This document shows, piece after piece, positions 1 to 8,101 of a stretch of 13,977 nucleotides of DNA. The stretch's first letter is position 1. Every line of letters starts with the position of its first letter. Under the pieces are notes generated by a model. The model saw nothing but the letters and a program-made list of their open reading frames with translations. It ran no database searches and was not told the DNA's origin. Source of the DNA: an uncultured Rikenella sp. (lineage in GTDB: Bacteria > Bacteroidota > Bacteroidia > Bacteroidales > Rikenellaceae); contig NZ_CAJTUJ010000041.1 of the NCBI RefSeq assembly GCF_910579375.1, positions 1 through 13,977 of the forward strand, written 5' to 3'. The translations under genes were made by a program, and so were the position numbers.

Positions 1-119
1 AAATACCCCCCGACGAGGACGATAATCGCGCCGAGCGCCACCAGAAGGGTTTTCCCGTTGCGTTCGATAAAGAGTTCGAAACGTCCGAGGCTCTGTTCGA
101 TCACCTGTTCGGGATCCGG
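1..119. repeat. Terminal direct repeat, left copy
   Basis: These 119 bases are identical to 13859-13977 at the other end of the window. The repeat lies inside the 5' part of the TPR gene on the minus strand. An exact self-overlap of 119 bases is what a de Bruijn-graph assembler leaves when a contig closes on itself at that k-mer length. The unique length is then 13,858 bp. The identity is seen directly; the cause is inferred. Confidence 0.97.
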
Positions 120-149
120 ATTGACCTGTTTGTTATGCTTTTCTGCCAT
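1..149 (-). CDS. TPR membrane protein, 5' end (continues at the right end of the window)
   Basis: This is the N-terminal part of the TPR protein whose body lies at 13303-13977. Reading leftwards from an ATG at 149-147 gives MAEKHNKQVNPDPEQ, which joins in frame with the VIEQSLGRFELF sequence seen in the right-end copy. The full product is 234 residues. The ATG is chosen because it extends the frame by 15 residues beyond the GTG, begins with a polar Bacteroidota-like N-terminus, and lies about 90 bases downstream of a TAnnTTTG element read on the minus strand (243-250). The hydrophobic anchor at about residues 34-56 follows. The gene is cut only by the window edge and is intact if the ends are joined. 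Confidence 0.85.
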   Translation of the reverse strand, partial: MAEKHNKQVNPDPEQVIEQSLGRFELFIERNGKTLLVALGAIIVLVGGY

Positions 150-242
150 GGTGTGGTAGTGTTCGTTGTTTTCGTGATAGTTAGACCGTTCCGTGCCGCT
201 TGTCCGAGTCGCTTCGGTGTTCGCGCGGCCTTTCGTCGAGCG

Positions 243-250
243 CAAAAGTA
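243..250 (-). promoter_or_regulatory. Bacteroidota -7 element for the TPR gene
   Basis: Read on the minus strand the bases are TACTTTTG, matching the TAnnTTTG consensus of the Bacteroidota primary sigma factor. The element sits about 95 bases upstream of the ATG at 149. No clear -33 TTG is visible. It is back to back with the tamB promoter at 340-347. Confidence 0.6.
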
Positions 251-339
251 ACGGTTTTTCGGCGAAATCGAAAACCGGACGCCGCTTTTTTCCCGATTTA
301 AGTGCAGGACGAAAGGCCCCAAACCTGCTGATCTTTGTT

Positions 340-347
340 TATCTTTG
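340..347 (+). promoter_or_regulatory. Bacteroidota -7 element for tamB
   Basis: TATCTTTG matches TAnnTTTG. It would start transcription near 354 and give a leader of about 105 bases before tamB. The 309-base gap 150-458 holds this element, the divergent TPR promoter, and a GC-rich leader with short self-complementary stretches. I see no further gene in the gap. Confidence 0.6.
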
Positions 348-458
348 CAAGGCCGTGTGCCCTGTTCCGGCGCGAAAAACGCCTCCGCGGCGGCCCCGTA
401 AACCGGCTGTAAGGCCGCGAAAACCGCCGCGAACGCCCCTTGGCACGCCTCCTCCCGT

Positions 459-3400
459 ATGCTTCGGAAAATCCTCAAACGCCTCCTCGTCGGCCTTTCA
501 TGGCTTCTGGTCGCCGCCGTCGTCCTGCCCCTCGTGGCCGGACTGCTGTTGCAGATCGGCGCCGTGCAGACCTTCGTCGTGCAGCGGCTCGCCCGGCAGC
601 TCTCCGAACGCATCGGCACCGAACTCACCCTCGACCGCGTCGACATCGCCTTCTTCAACCGGCTGGAGGTCAGCGGACTGTGCGTCAAAGACCCTTTCCG
701 ACCGGCCGACACCTTACTATATGTGCGGCGCGTCGAGGCCGGCATCGACGGACTCGACCTCTTCGGGGGCCGCGTGGCGCTCGGCGTCGTCTCGCTCGAC
801 GACGGCGTGCTGCACATCGCCCGCGACACCGCCGGACAGGAGACCAACCTCGGATACGTCATCCGGCGGCTGCGTCCCGACCCGCCGCGCCCCGTCCGGC
901 TGCGGCTCACCGCCCGCGAACTCAACCTCCTCGGCCTGCGCTTCACCCTACGCGGCGCTCCCGACGGCGGGCCGGGCGAAGGGCGTAGCAATCAGGTAAA
1001 TTTCAGTGATTTAGATATTCAGGGCCTCTATTTCCAGGCCCGCGAAATCGCCCTGCGCGACGACTCCGTCGCCCTGCGGATCGAACACCTGAACTTCGAC
1101 GAAAAGAGCGGCTTCCGGCTCCGCCATCTCAGCGCGCAGCAGATCGCCGCCGGGCCCGGCGGCATCCGGGTCGACCGCCTGCGGGCCGAGACCCCTTTGT
1201 CCGTGCTCCACCTGCGCCGCGCCGACCTCGGCTTCGACGGCGGGTGGGCTGCGCTGAACGACTTCCCGCACGCCGTGCGGATCGACCTCGAAGCCTCGCC
1301 CTCCTCCGTCTCCTACCAGACCATCGCCCGTTTTCTGCGCCGTCCGGCCGAGATCGGCGCCGCCCTCTCGTTCGACTCCCTCGCCGTGAGCGGCACCGTG
1401 GACGACCTTGCCGGTCGGCTGCGCGGCGCACGGAACGGAGCCACTCGGCTGGACGCCACGTTCGCCCTGCGGGGGCTGCCCGATGTGGCCCGGACACGGC
1501 TGCGGATCGGCATCGACCGCTTGGAGACCGACGGCGACGAGATCAACCGCATCTACGGCGAGGCCGCCGCCGGACGGCACCTGAAACCGGGCCTCGCCGC
1601 CCTCTTGCAGCGCGCCGGAACCATCGGATTTACAGGGAGTTTCGACGGCCTCGTGCGCGACTTCACCGCCGCCGGCGAGCTCACCACCGCCCAGGGGCTG
1701 GTGGGCGGCACCCTGCGCTTCATGCCCGGCGAGCGGGAGGGACAGACCCATTTCACCGGCCACCTCGCCACCGAAGCCTTCGGACTCGGCACGCTGCTCG
1801 GCCAGCCGCGCCTGGGGGCCGTCTCGCTCTCCGCCGGCGTCGACGTCGTGACCGACGGCGGAGAGCTCGCCCTGGCCACCGACGCTACGATTGACCGGCT
1901 CGACTTCCGGGACTACGCCTACCACGGCATCCGGATGAACGGCCGCTGGGCCGGGCGCATCTTCCGGGGGCGCATCGAATCCTCCGACCCCAACCTCGAC
2001 TTCACCACCGAAGGGCGGCTCGACCTGCGCGACCCGGTGCCCGCCTACGACTTCGAGTTGGCCCTGCGCCGCGCCGACCTCGTCGCCCTCGGCTTCAACC
2101 GCCGCGATACCCTCTCGCGGCTCGCCATGCGTTGCCGGGCCCACGCCGCCGGGACGAACCTCGACGACCTGAACGGACACGCCGAAATCGACAGCCTCGC
2201 CTACGTCAACCCCCTCGACACCGTCCACGCCGGCGCCATCCGGTTCGAAGCTCGCAGCAGCGCGCGGTCGCGGCGGCTCTCCATGCGCTCCGACTTCGCC
2301 GACGCCGACCTGCGCGGAGCCGCCCAATACGAACGCTTCTTCCGCTTCTTCCGCCACTCCCTGCGGCGCTACCTGCCCTCGCTCTCGGCACCGGATACCG
2401 TCGCCCGGGCCGCATCCCCTGTTGTTGCCGGGCCGACGGCTGCCGCCGACTCCGCAGCCGCAGGTACCGAGGGCTACTACCTCCTGAAAATCGACGTCAA
2501 ACAGGCCAACAACGTCGCCGCCATCTTCGTCCCGGGATTGGAGGTGGCCGAAGGAACCTCCGTCGGCTTCCTTTTCGACCCCGCGCGCGACGAATTCAAC
2601 CTCAGCGTCCGGTCGGACTACATCCTGCGGCGGAACCTTTACGTCGGCGACCTCACCGTCGAGTGCCGCAACCGCGGCGACTCCGTTTCGGTCTACGCCT
2701 TCGCCGAGCAGTTCGGCATCGGGCCGCTCGACCTGCCCCGGATGTCGGTCGTCGGCGGCGTCGGCCACAACCGCATCGCCCTCGCCACCCGGTTCGAGAA
2801 TCCCGAGAACGGCAACCGCGCGCTGATCAGCACCTCCACCACCATCGGACGCTCCGCCGCGGGGCTGCCGCAGCTCGACGTCCGGTTCTATCCCACCTCC
2901 TTCCGGGTCGAAGGGCGCGAGTGGTTCGTCCAGCCCGGACACCTCCTGGTCGACTCCACGGGGATCGGCTTCCGTCGTTTCGGCGTGCGGAGCGGCGACC
3001 AGCGGCTCTCGATCGAGGGGCGCGCCTCGGCCGTCGAGAGCGACACCCTGCGCGTGCGGTTCGACCGGCTCGACCTCTCGCCCCTCACGCGGCTCGTCCA
3101 GCGACAGGGCTACCGCATCGGCGGACGCATGGACGGCCTCGCCGAGCTCGTCGCCCCCTTCGGCGCCTTGCAGTTCGGGGCCGACCTCCGGATCGACTCC
3201 TTCGCCATGAACCAGCACCAGCTCGGCACCGCCGACTTCCGCAGCCGGTGGGACGGCGAACGGCGGTGGGTGCGCTTCGCCGCCGACACCCCCGACGGGG
3301 CGACCCCGATCGCGGGCTACTACGACAGCCGCGAGCGGCGCTACCGGGTCGATTTTGATATCCCGCGGTTCGATATGGCCCTGCTGGAGCCCTTGTTGCA

Positions 3401-5099
3401 GGGCGTGCTCGTTGATACGCGCGGCCGGGCGCGGACGAAGCTCGCCCTGACCGGCGGCCCCGAAGGGGGGCCGCTGCTGAACGGGACGATCGGCGTGGAC
3501 GAATATGCCGCCACGGTAGCCTATACGCGGGCGCGGTACACCCTTTCGGGGCCGGTGACCGTCACGAACAACCGCTTCGAGCTGCCTCCGTCTCCGCTCA
3601 GCGACGGCGACGGAGGCACGGGCGCCATCTCGGCCTGGTTCGACAGCCGCTATTTCCGCCAGCTCCGCTTCGGCGTGAAGGTCGATTTCCGCGACCTGCT
3701 CTGCCTGAACACCGCGCTGGCCGACAACCCGGACTTCTACGGACGGATCTACGGCACGGGGGCCTTTTCGGTCACGGGCGACGACTACCGCACCGCGATC
3801 GACGTGCGGGCCGAGACGGCGCGCAGCTCGACCTTCGTGCTGCCGCTGTCGGAGGTCTCGACCATCGCCGAGGCCGACTTCATCTCGTTCGTCGAGCCCT
3901 CGGCCCGCACGCCGGTCGACCGTGTCGAGCAGTTCCGGCGCCAGCTCCGCCGGCCGCGGCGCAGACGTACCAAGAGCGAGCTCTCGGTCGACCTGAACCT
4001 CACGGCGCTGCCCAATACCGAGGCCCAGATCGTCCTCGACCCGCGGCTCGGCGACGTGATCCGGGGGCGCGGCAACGGCCGCTTCCGGATGCGCATCGTC
4101 CCCGCGCGCGACATCTTCACGATGGACGGACAGTACGACATTACGGAGGGGACGTATCTCTTTACGCTCTACGGGGTGCTGGCCAACAAGTACTTCGTGA
4201 TCCAGCCGGGCGGTTCGATCCAGTGGACGGGCGATCCGGCCGACCCGCTGGTGAACATCGACGCGGCCTATCGGGTTCGGACGTCGCTGAAACCGCTCCT
4301 GGGGGCCAATGCGCAGGGGAGCGGGACGGGCAGCGGGAATGTCAACGTGAGTTGCGGGATTCATCTGACGGACAGGCTGTTCGACCCCACCATCCGCCTC
4401 TCGGTGACGGCTCCGGGGGCCGATCCCGAGACCAAGAACCTCCTCCGCAACCTGCTCAATACGGAGGAGGCGACGACGATGCAGTTCGCCTACCTGATGC
4501 TCTCGAACAGCTTCATGCCGGACGACCAGACGAATGCCATCGGGACGATGAGCGGTTCGCTGGCGGGGATCGCCGGGATGGAGTTTCTCTCGAACCAGAT
4601 CAGCAACCTGATTTCGGGTTCGAACTACAACATCCGTTTCGGCTACCGCCCCTCGAGCGAGCTGACGTCGGAGGAGGTGACCTTCGACGTGGGGGCGGAT
4701 CTGATTGCGAACAAGCTCTCGCTGGAGGTGGGGGGCAACTACGATGTGGGACAGCGGGGGGCCTATCAGGTGACGAACAATCCGCTCTCGGTGGACGGCT
4801 ACCTGACGTGGGTGCTGAACAAGTCGGGGTCGCTGAAGGTCAAGGGTTTCACCCGGACGATCGACCGCTTCGACGAGTCGCAGGGGTTGCAGGACAACGG
4901 GGTCGGGGTCTACTACCGGCAGGAGTTCCAGAGCTGGAAAGACCTTCAAGAGCGCTATCGTCGTTGGCGCGCGGCAGCTCGGGAGCGCCGCGCGGCGCGT
5001 CAGGAGCGTCGTCGTCGGCGTCGCGCGGCGATCGAGGCCGGCAAGGCGGCCGGGGTTCCCGAAAAAGAGTCCGCCCCGCCGGTACAGCCGCCTGAATAA
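459..5099 (+). CDS. tamB: TamB/DUF490-family translocation and assembly module protein
   Basis: This 1546-residue protein has the TamB layout. There is one N-terminal membrane anchor (about residues 8-35, rich in Leu and Val), then about 1100 residues of repetitive beta-rich AsmA-like sequence, and a conserved C-terminal TamB domain. In that domain a GRGNGRFRMRI / FTMDGQYDITEGTYLF stretch is at about 1203-1240, NLLNTEEATTMQFAYLMLS at about 1331-1350, and SGSNYNIRFGYRP near 1385-1398. The family spans the periplasm and helps assemble outer-membrane proteins or move lipids. In Bacteroidota its partner is thought to be the BamA-like TamL, which is not in this window. The length is usual for the phylum. 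The last 54 residues form an unusually Arg-rich tail that then turns Pro/Glu-rich. Codon use drifts from C-ending to G-ending after about 3300. The start is the first ATG after the promoter and leads straight into the anchor. Confidence 0.93.
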   Translation: MLRKILKRLLVGLSWLLVAAVVLPLVAGLLLQIGAVQTFVVQRLARQLSERIGTELTLDRVDIAFFNRLEVSGLCVKDPFRPADTLLYVRRVEAGIDGLDLFGGRVALGVVSLDDGVLHIARDTAGQETNLGYVIRRLRPDPPRPVRLRLTARELNLLGLRFTLRGAPDGGPGEGRSNQVNFSDLDIQGLYFQAREIALRDDSVALRIEHLNFDEKSGFRLRHLSAQQIAAGPGGIRVDRLRAETPLSVLHLRRADLGFDGGWAALNDFPHAVRIDLEASPSSVSYQTIARFLRRPAEIGAALSFDSLAVSGTVDDLAGRLRGARNGATRLDATFALRGLPDVARTRLRIGIDRLETDGDEINRIYGEAAAGRHLKPGLAALLQRAGTIGFTGSFDGLVRDFTAAGELTTAQGLVGGTLRFMPGEREGQTHFTGHLATEAFGLGTLLGQPRLGAVSLSAGVDVVTDGGELALATDATIDRLDFRDYAYHGIRMNGRWAGRIFRGRIESSDPNLDFTTEGRLDLRDPVPAYDFELALRRADLVALGFNRRDTLSRLAMRCRAHAAGTNLDDLNGHAEIDSLAYVNPLDTVHAGAIRFEARSSARSRRLSMRSDFADADLRGAAQYERFFRFFRHSLRRYLPSLSAPDTVARAASPVVAGPTAAADSAAAGTEGYYLLKIDVKQANNVAAIFVPGLEVAEGTSVGFLFDPARDEFNLSVRSDYILRRNLYVGDLTVECRNRGDSVSVYAFAEQFGIGPLDLPRMSVVGGVGHNRIALATRFENPENGNRALISTSTTIGRSAAGLPQLDVRFYPTSFRVEGREWFVQPGHLLVDSTGIGFRRFGVRSGDQRLSIEGRASAVESDTLRVRFDRLDLSPLTRLVQRQGYRIGGRMDGLAELVAPFGALQFGADLRIDSFAMNQHQLGTADFRSRWDGERRWVRFAADTPDGATPIAGYYDSRERRYRVDFDIPRFDMALLEPLLQGVLVDTRGRARTKLALTGGPEGGPLLNGTIGVDEYAATVAYTRARYTLSGPVTVTNNRFELPPSPLSDGDGGTGAISAWFDSRYFRQLRFGVKVDFRDLLCLNTALADNPDFYGRIYGTGAFSVTGDDYRTAIDVRAETARSSTFVLPLSEVSTIAEADFISFVEPSARTPVDRVEQFRRQLRRPRRRRTKSELSVDLNLTALPNTEAQIVLDPRLGDVIRGRGNGRFRMRIVPARDIFTMDGQYDITEGTYLFTLYGVLANKYFVIQPGGSIQWTGDPADPLVNIDAAYRVRTSLKPLLGANAQGSGTGSGNVNVSCGIHLTDRLFDPTIRLSVTAPGADPETKNLLRNLLNTEEATTMQFAYLMLSNSFMPDDQTNAIGTMSGSLAGIAGMEFLSNQISNLISGSNYNIRFGYRPSSELTSEEVTFDVGADLIANKLSLEVGGNYDVGQRGAYQVTNNPLSVDGYLTWVLNKSGSLKVKGFTRTIDRFDESQGLQDNGVGVYYRQEFQSWKDLQERYRRWRAAARERRAARQERRRRRRAAIEAGKAAGVPEKESAPPVQPPE

Positions 5100-5104
5100 A
5101 TGCC

Positions 5105-5112
5105 TATATTTG
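5105..5112 (+). promoter_or_regulatory. Bacteroidota -7 element for the PLP-enzyme gene
   Basis: TATATTTG matches TAnnTTTG. It starts six bases after the tamB stop codon. Transcription would begin near 5119, leaving a leader of only about 17 bases. That makes the upstream in-frame ATG at 5100 impossible as a start for this transcript and supports the ATG at 5136. No clear -33 TTG is visible. Confidence 0.6.
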
Positions 5113-5135
5113 TCCGACTAAAACACACATCCGTC

Positions 5136-6386
5136 ATGTCTGACGACCTTTCGGGCTTCACCGCCCGCATCCTTCAGACCCCCGCTGCCCGGCGCGACCC
5201 GCACGGCGCCCTCAGTACCCCGGTCTACCAGAATGCCGCTTATGAATTCGCGACGGCCGACGCCATGGAGCTCGCCTTCACCGGCCGCACCTCCGACCAC
5301 GCCTACTCGCGGATCACCAACCCCACCGTCGAGCACTTCGAACAGCGCATCCGCCGGGCCCTCGGCGCCCACAGCGTGACAGCGCTCAACTCCGGCATGG
5401 CCGCCATCTCGAACCTCCTGATGACCGTCGGCCGGGCCGGAGCGAACGTCATCGCCTCGCCCCACCTCTTCGGCAACACCTACTCCCTGCTCGTCTCCAC
5501 GCTGGGCGACTTCGGCCTCTCGGTGCGGTGGGCCGACACCGCCGACCCGGCCGCGGTAGAGGCGGCCATCGATGCAGACACTTGTCTGGTCTTTCTCGAA
5601 ATCGTCACCAATCCTCAGCTGGAGGTGGCCGACCTCTCGGCGCTGAGTGCGGTCTGCCGGGCGAATCATGTCCCCCTGGCGGCCGATACGACCGTCATCC
5701 CCTTCTCGGCCTTCCGGGCCGGCGACTTCGGCGTGGACCTCGAAGTCGTCTCCAGCACCAAATACATCTCGGGCGGCGCGACGGGGCTCGGCGGCCTGAT
5801 CATCGACTACGGCACCTTCGACTGGAGCCGCTCGCCGAAACTCGGCCGGGCAGCCTCGGCTTACGGCGTGGCTCCGACCGAGGCTTTCACGGCCAAACTG
5901 CGTCGCGAGATCCACCGCAACCTCGGCGCCTACATGACCCCGCAGGTCGCCTACCAGCAGTCGCTGGGACTGGAGACGCTGGAGGTGCGCTACGCCCGCA
6001 TGGCACAGACAACGCTGGAGCTGGCCCGCGCGCTGGAGACCACGCCGGGCATCGAGTCGGTGAACTATCCGGGGCTCCCCTCCAGCCGTTTCCATGCTTT
6101 GTGCTGCCGTCAGTTCGGGCCGACCCCTCCGGGCGCGATGCTCACCTTCGACCTCGCTTCCCGGCGGGCCTGCTACGCCTTTCTGGATCGGCTGAAGCTG
6201 ATCCGCCGGGCAACGAACTTGTTCGACAACAAGTCGTTGGCGATCCACCCGTGGAGCACCATTTTCGGCACTTTCCCGGAGGAGGTTCGCCGCCGGATGG
6301 ACTTGTCGCCGTGCACGATCCGGCTGTCTGTGGGGCTGGAATCGGCCGCCGAACTGCTGGCCGACATCCGTCAGGCCTTGGGGTAG
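5136..6386 (+). CDS. Cys/Met-metabolism PLP-dependent enzyme (O-acetylhomoserine sulfhydrylase-like)
   Basis: The 416-residue product belongs to the fold-type I trans-sulfuration family (cystathionine gamma-synthase, methionine gamma-lyase, O-acetylhomoserine sulfhydrylase). Visible landmarks are YSRITNPT at 57-64 (cofactor-phosphate contact from the partner subunit), NSGMAA at 85-90, an Asp near 184 for the pyridine nitrogen, and SSTKY at 206-210, where Lys209 should form the Schiff base. The C-terminal LDRLKLI...IRLSVGLE region is also typical. The family makes or breaks C-S bonds of homocysteine, cystathionine or methionine in the cytoplasm, usually as a tetramer. The sequence does not separate synthase from lyase, so I give no symbol. 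The start at 5136 is preferred over an in-frame ATG at 5100, which lies upstream of the promoter. The gene has its own promoter although it follows tamB by 36 bases. Confidence 0.9.
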   Translation: MSDDLSGFTARILQTPAARRDPHGALSTPVYQNAAYEFATADAMELAFTGRTSDHAYSRITNPTVEHFEQRIRRALGAHSVTALNSGMAAISNLLMTVGRAGANVIASPHLFGNTYSLLVSTLGDFGLSVRWADTADPAAVEAAIDADTCLVFLEIVTNPQLEVADLSALSAVCRANHVPLAADTTVIPFSAFRAGDFGVDLEVVSSTKYISGGATGLGGLIIDYGTFDWSRSPKLGRAASAYGVAPTEAFTAKLRREIHRNLGAYMTPQVAYQQSLGLETLEVRYARMAQTTLELARALETTPGIESVNYPGLPSSRFHALCCRQFGPTPPGAMLTFDLASRRACYAFLDRLKLIRRATNLFDNKSLAIHPWSTIFGTFPEEVRRRMDLSPCTIRLSVGLESAAELLADIRQALG

Positions 6387-6451
6387 AGTGTTGGTTTCGA
6401 GCCGGTTGCAGGTTTTTGTCGATTTTTTTTTACAAAATCTCTCTCCCGACC

Positions 6452-6481
6452 TTGCGGAAGCCGAAATTTTGTCTACCTTTG
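6452..6481 (+). promoter_or_regulatory. -33/-7 promoter of the tRNA unit
   Basis: TTG at 6452-6454 and TACCTTTG at 6474-6481 are 19 bases apart, matching the Bacteroidota TTG-N19-TAnnTTTG promoter. It lies 46 bases upstream of tRNA-Thr. No second promoter is visible before tRNA-Gly, so both tRNAs are probably made from this one. A run of T at 6423-6431 just upstream may mark the end of the preceding PLP-enzyme transcript, but I see no strong hairpin with it. Confidence 0.8.
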
Positions 6482-6527
6482 CACACGATCCTTGAGGGCC
6501 TTTCGGGGGGATGGGATCGGAACGTAT

Positions 6528-6599
<72 letters not shown>

Positions 6600-6777
6600 C
6601 AGAGAGATGTTCTTCGTTGTTTTTAAAAGAGCCGTCAGGCTTTGGCGTTGGGGGGGCTGTCTTTTTCCGACAAGTCCGCTTGCCGGGAAAAGATCGGTCG
6701 CGCAATGCCAAATTCGGAGAATTCATTAAAAATAACGTAAGTATTTCTCGCTGGGCGCCCAGAGGATCACGGAGCGT

Positions 6778-6801
6778 AATCCTCGGCAACAGCTCAGAGA
6801 G
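6778..6801 (+). repeat. tRNA-Thr 3'-end direct repeat, copy 2 (possible att remnant)
   Basis: This is an exact 24-base copy of 6583-6606, with no tRNA body in front of it. The 171 bases between copies are less GC-rich than the flanking genes, contain a 12-bp palindrome CTGGGCGCCCAG at 6751-6762, and encode no recognisable protein. Either an integrated element was lost, leaving a footprint, or a second tRNA-Thr copy has decayed. The repeat is seen directly; both origins are inferred. Confidence 0.7.
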
Positions 6802-6869
6802 GGGGGAGTCATCTTGCCCGAGAGGGTAATTCCAACTGCGGCAAGAGATAGGGGCGAAACATAATAATT

Positions 6870-6942
6870 GCGGAAATAGCTCAGTTGGTAGAGCACAACC
6901 TTGCCAAGGTTGGGGTCGCGAGTTCGAGTCTCGTTTTCCGCT
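6870..6942 (+). tRNA. tRNA-Gly (anticodon GCC)
   Basis: Acceptor GCGGAAA pairs with TTTCCGC (6935-6941). The D stem is GCTC/GAGC. The anticodon stem is CAACC/GGTTG with loop TTGCCAA and anticodon GCC at 6903-6905. The T stem is GCGAG/CTCGT (one G-T pair) with loop TTCGAGT. The discriminator is T, as usual for glycine, and no CCA is encoded. A terminator follows directly. Confidence 0.95.
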
Positions 6943-6947
6943 CGGAG

Positions 6948-6979
6948 ACGGACAGCTTTTATGAGTTGTCCGTTTTTTT
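6948..6979 (+). terminator. Rho-independent terminator of the tRNA unit
   Basis: ACGGACAGC (6948-6956) pairs with GTTGTCCGT (6965-6973), nine pairs including one G-T, around an 8-base loop. A run of seven T (6973-6979) follows, five bases after tRNA-Gly ends. The 180 bases from 6980 to 7159 hold nothing else I can name. Confidence 0.85.
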
Positions 6980-7159
6980 GTTTGGAGGAGGGCGGAGGCT
7001 TCGGCGAGCGACTCGCGCGCAGTGAGAGCTCGATAATGATAAGTAAATGAAAATCAAGGCTGATTTCTCAGTCGGGAAAGATTGTAGCGGGTGGGGGCAG
7101 ACTTTTCAAAGGGAAGTTGAAATATCGGGAGGAGCTTTGTCGGATCGGTAGGTGGGGAT

Positions 7160-7993
7160 TTAAAAGGGAGAAACGAGATGAGTTTTGCCGTATTCGATCA
7201 CCTCGGGAAGCTGGTCGAATCCCAGTAAATCGATCAGATAGTCTTCAAAATCAATCAATAAGTCGTGTGTGGTGATCAGTGCCTGGACAAGGTCAAGGTA
7301 TTTCACGACGGGGGATGCGAGGAGGGGAGAGTTCCAAATGTAGTCGGTAGGATCATTGGTGTCTATTTGAAAGGTGGGGTCGCGGGGGGAGGGGGACTCT
7401 TCTAACTCGAACAGACAACGGTGTTTGAGGGAGTTGGCCAATTCTCGGATTTGTCGGATGGCTGAATCCATCTGTAAACTGTGATATCGGTCACGTAAAG
7501 GTCGGGATTCGGGGATGTTTTTCAGTCGGTTGTGGATATTTCCCCATCTGCATGCGTTCAGTGTCTTTTGATAATCGTCGGGTGAATGGAGCGGGGGATG
7601 AAGTTCGAAACCGAACCAAATGATCTGCAACAGGTAGTCGGAGGAGGAGTTATACCAAAGGACGGCGTTTTTCAGGTGGTGCAAGTTGTAGTGGTATTGT
7701 GCCTCTTTCGTGTAGTGCCGGGTGGGGTCTTGGGGGTTTGGGGAATAAACCGGATGGTCGAAATGGCAACCGCAGGAGAGGCTGTAGCGGGCGGTGGTGA
7801 TGACGGTTTCGAAATCTTTGATTTTCTTCAGGGCGATGTGCTTAGAGGGGCTGGCCTGTAGAAGAACGAGCAGCCAAGGCCGATCGGTGTCGGGATGGCG
7901 GTCGAGGTGGGTGGTTTTCAAGTGGCGGATACGTTGCGGAAGGGCGCTTTCTGCGGCTGATATCGCGATGGGGGAGGCTGAAGTGGCGGGCAT
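7160..7993 (-). CDS. Hypothetical protein, HEPN-like
   Basis: I do not firmly recognise this 277-residue protein. It is soluble-looking, with no signal peptide or membrane segment. The first 25 or so residues are low-complexity Ala/Ser. The centre is rich in Tyr, His and Trp (about 84-125, including an HYNLHHLKN stretch). At about 180-192 there is IRQIRELANSLKHR, with R183, N187, K190 and H191 arranged much as in HEPN-fold proteins, whose conserved Arg/Asn...His line an RNase site. An all-helical prediction fits the C-terminal third. If HEPN, roles range from defence or toxin RNases to plain nucleotidyltransferase partners. No partner nucleotidyltransferase is adjacent. It lies 108 bases downstream of ferritin on the same strand, with no obvious terminator or own promoter between them, so read-through is possible. 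The only ATG start is at 7993. The gene is real on length and coherent composition; the HEPN call is tentative. Confidence 0.6.
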   Translation of the reverse strand: MPATSASPIAISAAESALPQRIRHLKTTHLDRHPDTDRPWLLVLLQASPSKHIALKKIKDFETVITTARYSLSCGCHFDHPVYSPNPQDPTRHYTKEAQYHYNLHHLKNAVLWYNSSSDYLLQIIWFGFELHPPLHSPDDYQKTLNACRWGNIHNRLKNIPESRPLRDRYHSLQMDSAIRQIRELANSLKHRCLFELEESPSPRDPTFQIDTNDPTDYIWNSPLLASPVVKYLDLVQALITTHDLLIDFEDYLIDLLGFDQLPEVIEYGKTHLVSPF

Positions 7994-8101
7994 GAGGGGG
8001 GATGAATGAAAGGAGGGACGAAGCCGCGCCCACGCGCAGCCCCTTCCCTCCTTTTGTGGGTGTCTTTCCTTTCTTTGATCGTCTTTTCGGGGGACGATGG
8101 C

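Noticed and set aside
1011..4949. A 1312-codon open frame antisense to tamB
   Set aside because: It is a composition shadow of GC-rich coding DNA. Its product is low-complexity, while the plus strand encodes a clear full-length TamB.
5680..5695. The PLP enzyme has Asp-Thr-Thr where many family members have Asp-Asn-Thr
   Set aside because: The cofactor-binding Asp is kept, and I recall the same Thr in Bacteroidales members of this subfamily, so it is probably a subfamily trait, not an anomaly.
6622..6645. AGCC/GGCT hairpin after tRNA-Thr as a terminator
   Set aside because: Short stem and no following T run; the tRNA-Gly has no promoter of its own, which argues for read-through.
8078..8098. 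Hairpin ATCGTC/GACGAT just after ferritin as a terminator
   Set aside because: Only six pairs with a 9-base loop and no T run on the minus strand; too weak to call.
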